In this document: piece by piece, positions 59,931-64,000 of the stretch
Layout: every line of letters starts with the position of its first letter
How positions within the stretch are numbered: the stretch's first letter is position 1
Source: Terfezia claveryi
Taxonomy: Eukaryota > Ascomycota > Pezizomycetes > Pezizales > Pezizaceae
Assembly (NCBI GenBank): GCA_015179025.1
Contig: WHUX01000031.1
Location: 1-64,000 of the forward strand
DNA length: 64,000 nucleotides
Reading direction: 5' to 3'
The notes under the pieces: generated by a model
What the model was told of the DNA's origin: nothing
The model's database searches: none
What the model saw: only the letters and a program-made list of their open reading frames with translations
Translations under genes and position numbers: made by a program

Positions 59931-60458
59931 AGCTGAGGTAGTAGGATAATTGGACTTCTGTGGAATTGTCAGAACATACGTATTGATATCACTCAAAAAA
60001 AATGGTACAGAAGGAGGGGAATCGAAAAAACCCCTTTAGCCATGATTTTGAGTACAACCCTTACGTTGAAGCCTCTGGAGGCTTTCCTGGCTTTTGTGGC
60101 TTTTGTGGCTTTGGTCTCTGTGTATTTGTCCTTATTCTTTGTTCTTTGCTTATGGCGCACCCAACTCAGAAATAAGGAAAAAGAGGGAGGTGTCAAAATA
60201 ATTGGCCTCGTACTCGAAATCTTGTGCAGAATAGCTGCCCAAAAAAGCATAAGAATGGGGGAAAATCGAGTAGAAGAAAAAAAGAAATAATTAACAGAAG
60301 ACACACTTAAGCTTGAACGTACACATATATACATTTTCGTGGGTTGAATTCCCACAGTCAGAATTCTCGAGAGCAAGCATTTTACCCTCATTTTATCACC
60401 ATGTAGGGAGCCCTACGTGTGCGATACCGTATCTTCACCTACCAAAATCAAAAAGCCA
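59931..60458 (+). other. Element H leader, no gene seen
   Basis: Non-coding leader between the primer-binding site and gag. Open frames on both strands here (for example 60042-60290) lack any family signature. Confidence 0.5.
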
Positions 60459-62130
60459 TGGAATCAAAGTCGCAGGCTCAGAATGTTCCTCAGCAATATA
60501 CATTAGCTACTGCTTTTTCGCTGTTTCCCCTTCCATTTCAGTTAGGATCTCTGTATTTTGATGGCACTGATGTTACTGATTTTTTGGTACAATGGGAGGG
60601 ATTAACAATGGATTGGACTGACTCACAGTGTATCAAAAAAGTTCCTCTCTATTATGAAAGATGATTAGTAAGTATATTAAGACGCTAGATTCATATGTGG
60701 CTGGGGAAAGTTGGGATGATTTCATGGTCGCAGTTAAAGTGGAGTTTAAGGACGATGACAATGAGCAAATCAGGAATACGGAAACATTCCTGCAGAATCT
60801 CATCCAGAATATGAGAAAAGAAAAAAACCTTCGGTGTCAGCTTATAGGACATTCATTTTTGAATTCATGGAGAGATCGAATCTTCTAGTGAACAAGCTAG
60901 TAATTAATGAACATACGCGAGTATTTATGTTTTTGCAGGCTTTTTCTAACAAAATAGGAGATAAGCTTTGTAAACGATGCAAGATTGACATTGACGATAC
61001 CGATGCAACTGTGACTATCTGGTCGGAGCTAAAAAAGGAGGCGTTGAATGTATGTACGAAGGATGATTCACAGATGAGCAAGCTGTTGAAGGCCAAGAAG
61101 CAAATAGAGATGAACTCTTCGGTAAAGAATCTCCAAAGCTAAGAGAGGAATTGAAACCAAAAATGGAGAGAAAGAGTCGTACGAAGGCTGAGCCGCTAGA
61201 TGAGGTGACAAAATGATGAAAGATCTCCAACTGAGTAACATGGAAGCTCAGAAGAAGTTGAAAACTGACATTTCGTACCTGAGAATGTCTTCACGAAGAC
61301 TCCACCGCAGGCAGCTCCCTATTACCCACCTCGACAATATAGAAATAGGGATTACCCTCCAAACAGGCTGCATCATTAGCGAATCGAATTCGAGGATGTT
61401 ATTGGGAGGTCAAATGCATAGGAAGGGGAGTATCAAGACTTAAAGAAAGCCATTAAGCATGGAGAAGTCTACCAAAGAGATCGATTCACGTATCTTAGAC
61501 AGCAGGGTGTAGGAGATGAAGTTCTTATCCCTGTTCCGCATGAAGTTAGGGAAGAATGAAGTGGCAAAAAGATTGGGTCTGAGACTACCTGAGAAAGAAG
61601 GAAAGTGAGGTTTCAAAAGCGCAGTGTATTTTCATGGAAGATAGGAAGGTGTTGATTGTAATGTCATTGAGGAAAGAATCAATGGTGAACCGGTGGTCTT
61701 CAAAGCATCAAAAGAAGCATTGATTGAGGAGAAAAGAATGAGAGATATTGAGCATGTTGGCGAAAGCAATCGAAAATCGAAACAACCTTTCAACCCTTCT
61801 GTACCTACAAGAATCCTGAAGCGCGGACAGAATGATCAAAGCAAGGTTGATTCAAGCAACCTAGACAATCTCACGATAAGCTATGGGCTACCTTGAGAGA
61901 AGAAGTAGATATTAAAGATCTTAGTAAAAGAACTCTGGATGCACTGTACCAGGAGTAACGTTCGAGAGCTTCTATCTATTTCGCCAGAACTAATTCAACA
62001 ATAGTTTGGCGTTAAGAGAGTTCCACCGATAAGGAAAAAGCAGACGAACCAGATGCCATGGCATTCACTGTTGGTTGGAAAGAGGCGCTCAGGAAGCTAT
62101 ATGCGTATGCTTCCCTAAGTGCAAGGGTAG
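60459..62130 (+). pseudogene. Element H gag and linker, decayed
   Basis: ATG 60459 (MESKSQAQNVPQQYT). The capsid start LYFDGTDVTDFLVQWEGL is typical of this gypsy lineage, followed after a frameshift near 60660 by KYIKTLDSYVAGESWDDF and after another near 60840 by FEFMERSNLLVNKLVI. Later parts (LKKAIKHGEVYQRDRFTYL near 61435-61500) are in changing frames with many stops. No intact CCHC knuckle could be found. Confidence 0.75.
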
Positions 62131-62139
62131 AGTTGAAGA

Positions 62140-64000
62140 GAGGAGTATGAGATGCTGATAGATTCGGGAGCGGAGTTGTATTTGATGAGTAAAGATGTCT
62201 TCGAGGAGTTAGAATTACCCATTGATTTGGCTGTGGATTGGTCTGTTGGAGCAGCAAACAATCAAAGGACAAGGCATATGGAATTTGTCATGATGTTGAG
62301 GTAAGGATCGGAGGGATATCAACCAGATGCAATTTTTTGTTATGAAAACTTATCCCAGGACGTAATCTTGGAAGGCCTTGGGAGAGGATGGTCAGGGCGA
62401 AGCATGACAATAGAGACGATGGGAGTTGTTATACTACGATACATGATGAAAAAGGAAATGCGGTGACATTCTGCTCAGTTCCATCTCATCATGAACGAAA
62501 TCGAAGTGAAGCCAGATGATGAAGGCTTGCCTGAAGGTCAATGGACAAGTTGACGATACTCCTGAGGATTCGATGTTGAGTCCAGTAACCTAGGATGTGA
62601 GGTATGGGAGGAAGTTCAAGTTGATGAAAACGGGATGTTTTTACCTTAAAGATAGAAAAAGGGAAGCCGCCGAAGATTATGGAAGGAAAAGATGACATTT
62701 GCGTAAAGAGCTTTACACGAGTGTCAGATTCGCTTAAAAAGGTGGAAGGACGGACCCTATACAAGAGAAAGCAAGAAAAAATTCGTCCTGCTAATATTCC
62801 GCATAAAGGGGGATTGAAACCTGAAGGGTTAGAGAATTGGAAGGAACATCTTATAGGATATCCGTGCTTGAAAACAAATACCCATGGACTATCCTAAGTT
62901 TTCTTCTTTGAAAAGAGGGAAAGGCTCACTCGGAAAGAATTACCAAGTTGAAGATTGGAGAAACAATTACCGCTGAAGAACGGGATGTTCTTATGGAAGT
63001 TTTGTTTAGCAGGGAAGCAGGAATTGCTTTTGATTTTACGGAGAAAGGGGTTTTCAAGTCTGAAGTCGAACCACCCCATAGGATTCCTACTATCGAACAT
63101 GTACCGTAGCAAGCTGCCAATTTTCGAGTCCCGAAAGCACTAGAAGAAGAGGTTATTGATATCGTGAAGAGGAAGCTTGAATGTGGGGCTTTGGAAAGAT
63201 GTTGTGGTCCATACCATAATCCCTGGTTCCTGGTAAAAAAAAAAGATAAGGGATATCGACTCATCAACGCAGCTCAAAGATTGAATGCAGTAACTATTAA
63301 GGATGCGAGCTTGCCTCCATCTGTGGAAGAATATAGCGAGGACTTCACTGGATTTCCATTGCTATCCTTGCTCGACTTGTTTTCTGGTATGATCAATGTG
63401 AGCTAGCGGAGGTTAGCCGAGATATGACAGCATTTCAAACTCCACTAGGACTTCTTAGAATGACTACCCTACCCAAGGATATATGAATGGAGTACAGGTA
63501 TTCGACAGGATAATGAAGAAGATTTTGAAGGACCAGATAACTGCTAAGAGAAGCAAGCCGTTTATTGATGACGTTGGGGTTAAGCCGCAGACTAGAAGCT
63601 TGTTTTTGGATGAGAATGGAAAGCCGATTGAAATAGGCCAGGTATCAGAAAATTTGTTCTAGATACCATTATATCTATTGATAAGGTGCTAGCAGATATA
63701 GAACGAGCTGGAGGAACAATTTCTGGGTTTAAGAGCGAGTTTCTAATGGAACAGTTGAAGGTCGTGGCTTATGTGTGTGGGATGAATGGAAGAATGCCAG
63801 AAGAGACGAAGACCCGAAAAATTACTAGTTGGCCCTCATGTGTGGATCTTACCGATGTGCGAGCATTCTTGGGACTATGCGTCTATTACAGAATTTGGAT
63901 TAAAGATTTCTTGACGATTGCGGAACCGCTTTTTCACCTGGGGAAAAAGAATGTGGAATTTGAGTGGACGGGTGAACAACAACAAGCAATAGATAAGTTG
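62140..64000 (+). pseudogene. Element H pol: protease and RT, partial
   Basis: Protease EMLIDSGAELYLMSKDVFEE at 62150-62210 has the D-S-G triad. The RT part includes EERDVLMEVLFSREAGIAFD near 62980, KALEEEVIDIVKRKLECGAL near 63130, FLVKKKDKGYRLINAAQRLN near 63220 and the thumb/RNase H junction LTDVRAFLGLCVYYRIWIKD near 63850. Several stops at Trp or Gln positions and frameshifts; the gene runs off the window. Confidence 0.88.

Larger units (their letters stand above)
59454..64000 (+). mobile_element. Element H: Ty3/gypsy element, right side beyond the window
   Basis: LTR, probable primer-binding site, gag and pol in order on the plus strand. The pol sequence is from a lineage distinct from A-E. 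The 3' end is outside the window, so LTR boundaries cannot be confirmed by comparison. Most frames are decayed. Confidence 0.82.

Noticed and set aside
60042..60290. 82-residue plus-strand frame with a hydrophobic N-terminus
   Set aside because: It lies in the leader of element H, has no family match by eye, and the opposite strand is also open.

Overview
This window is a deep pile of transposable elements from a filamentous fungus, most likely an ascomycete (Pezizomycotina). Evidence: chromodomain Ty3/gypsy retrotransposons (chromoviruses) throughout; short introns of 54-63 bp with GT...AG ends; and almost every disrupted reading frame carries stops explained by one C-to-T (or complementary G-to-A) change (CAA, CAG, CGA or TGG to a stop), the mark of a repeat-induced point mutation (RIP)-like process. 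The species cannot be named from sequence alone. I see no intact host gene, no tRNA and no rRNA.

Layout, left to right. Element A (155-13041, minus) is a gypsy element with element C (2385-8993, minus) inserted in its pol. 13042-18170 is old AT-rich sequence with a solo LTR (14513-15189) and a decayed minus-strand gene (about 15775-17330). FB1 (18171-26474) is a foldback-type element split by gypsy element D (18861-24776, plus). Element E (26847-44500, plus) is a large gypsy element whose gag was hit by element B (28411-34656, minus; itself carrying a 248-bp MITE at 30092-30339) and whose chromodomain was hit by foldback element FB2 (41036-43480). 44600-46513 is a decayed plus-strand gene, cut by foldback element FB3 (46514-50403), an almost continuous palindrome of nearly 4 kb. 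FB3 is cut by gypsy element F (50404 onward, minus). F is cut at 51350 by element G (51350-59448). A further gypsy element H (about 59454 to beyond 64000, plus) begins about 5 bp beyond the end of G.

The most interesting object is element G: an 8.1-kb DNA transposon candidate with 141-bp terminal inverted repeats (138/141 identical) and a 9-bp target duplication with one mismatch. It carries three genes: an unrecognised protein of about 690 residues, a RecQ-type helicase with a zinc-binding region and a SAP-like tail, and a convergent protein of about 810 residues that I believe belongs to the DUF6589 family. I know no described transposon class that this gene set matches. The second is the foldback/MITE family with CATCAGCAA termini, whose insertion in a coding frame allows the empty site to be read directly.

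Target duplications, equal LTR lengths and interrupted frames let the order of insertion be reconstructed: A before C; FB1 before D; E before B and FB2; B before its MITE; decayed gene before FB3, then F, then G, then probably H.
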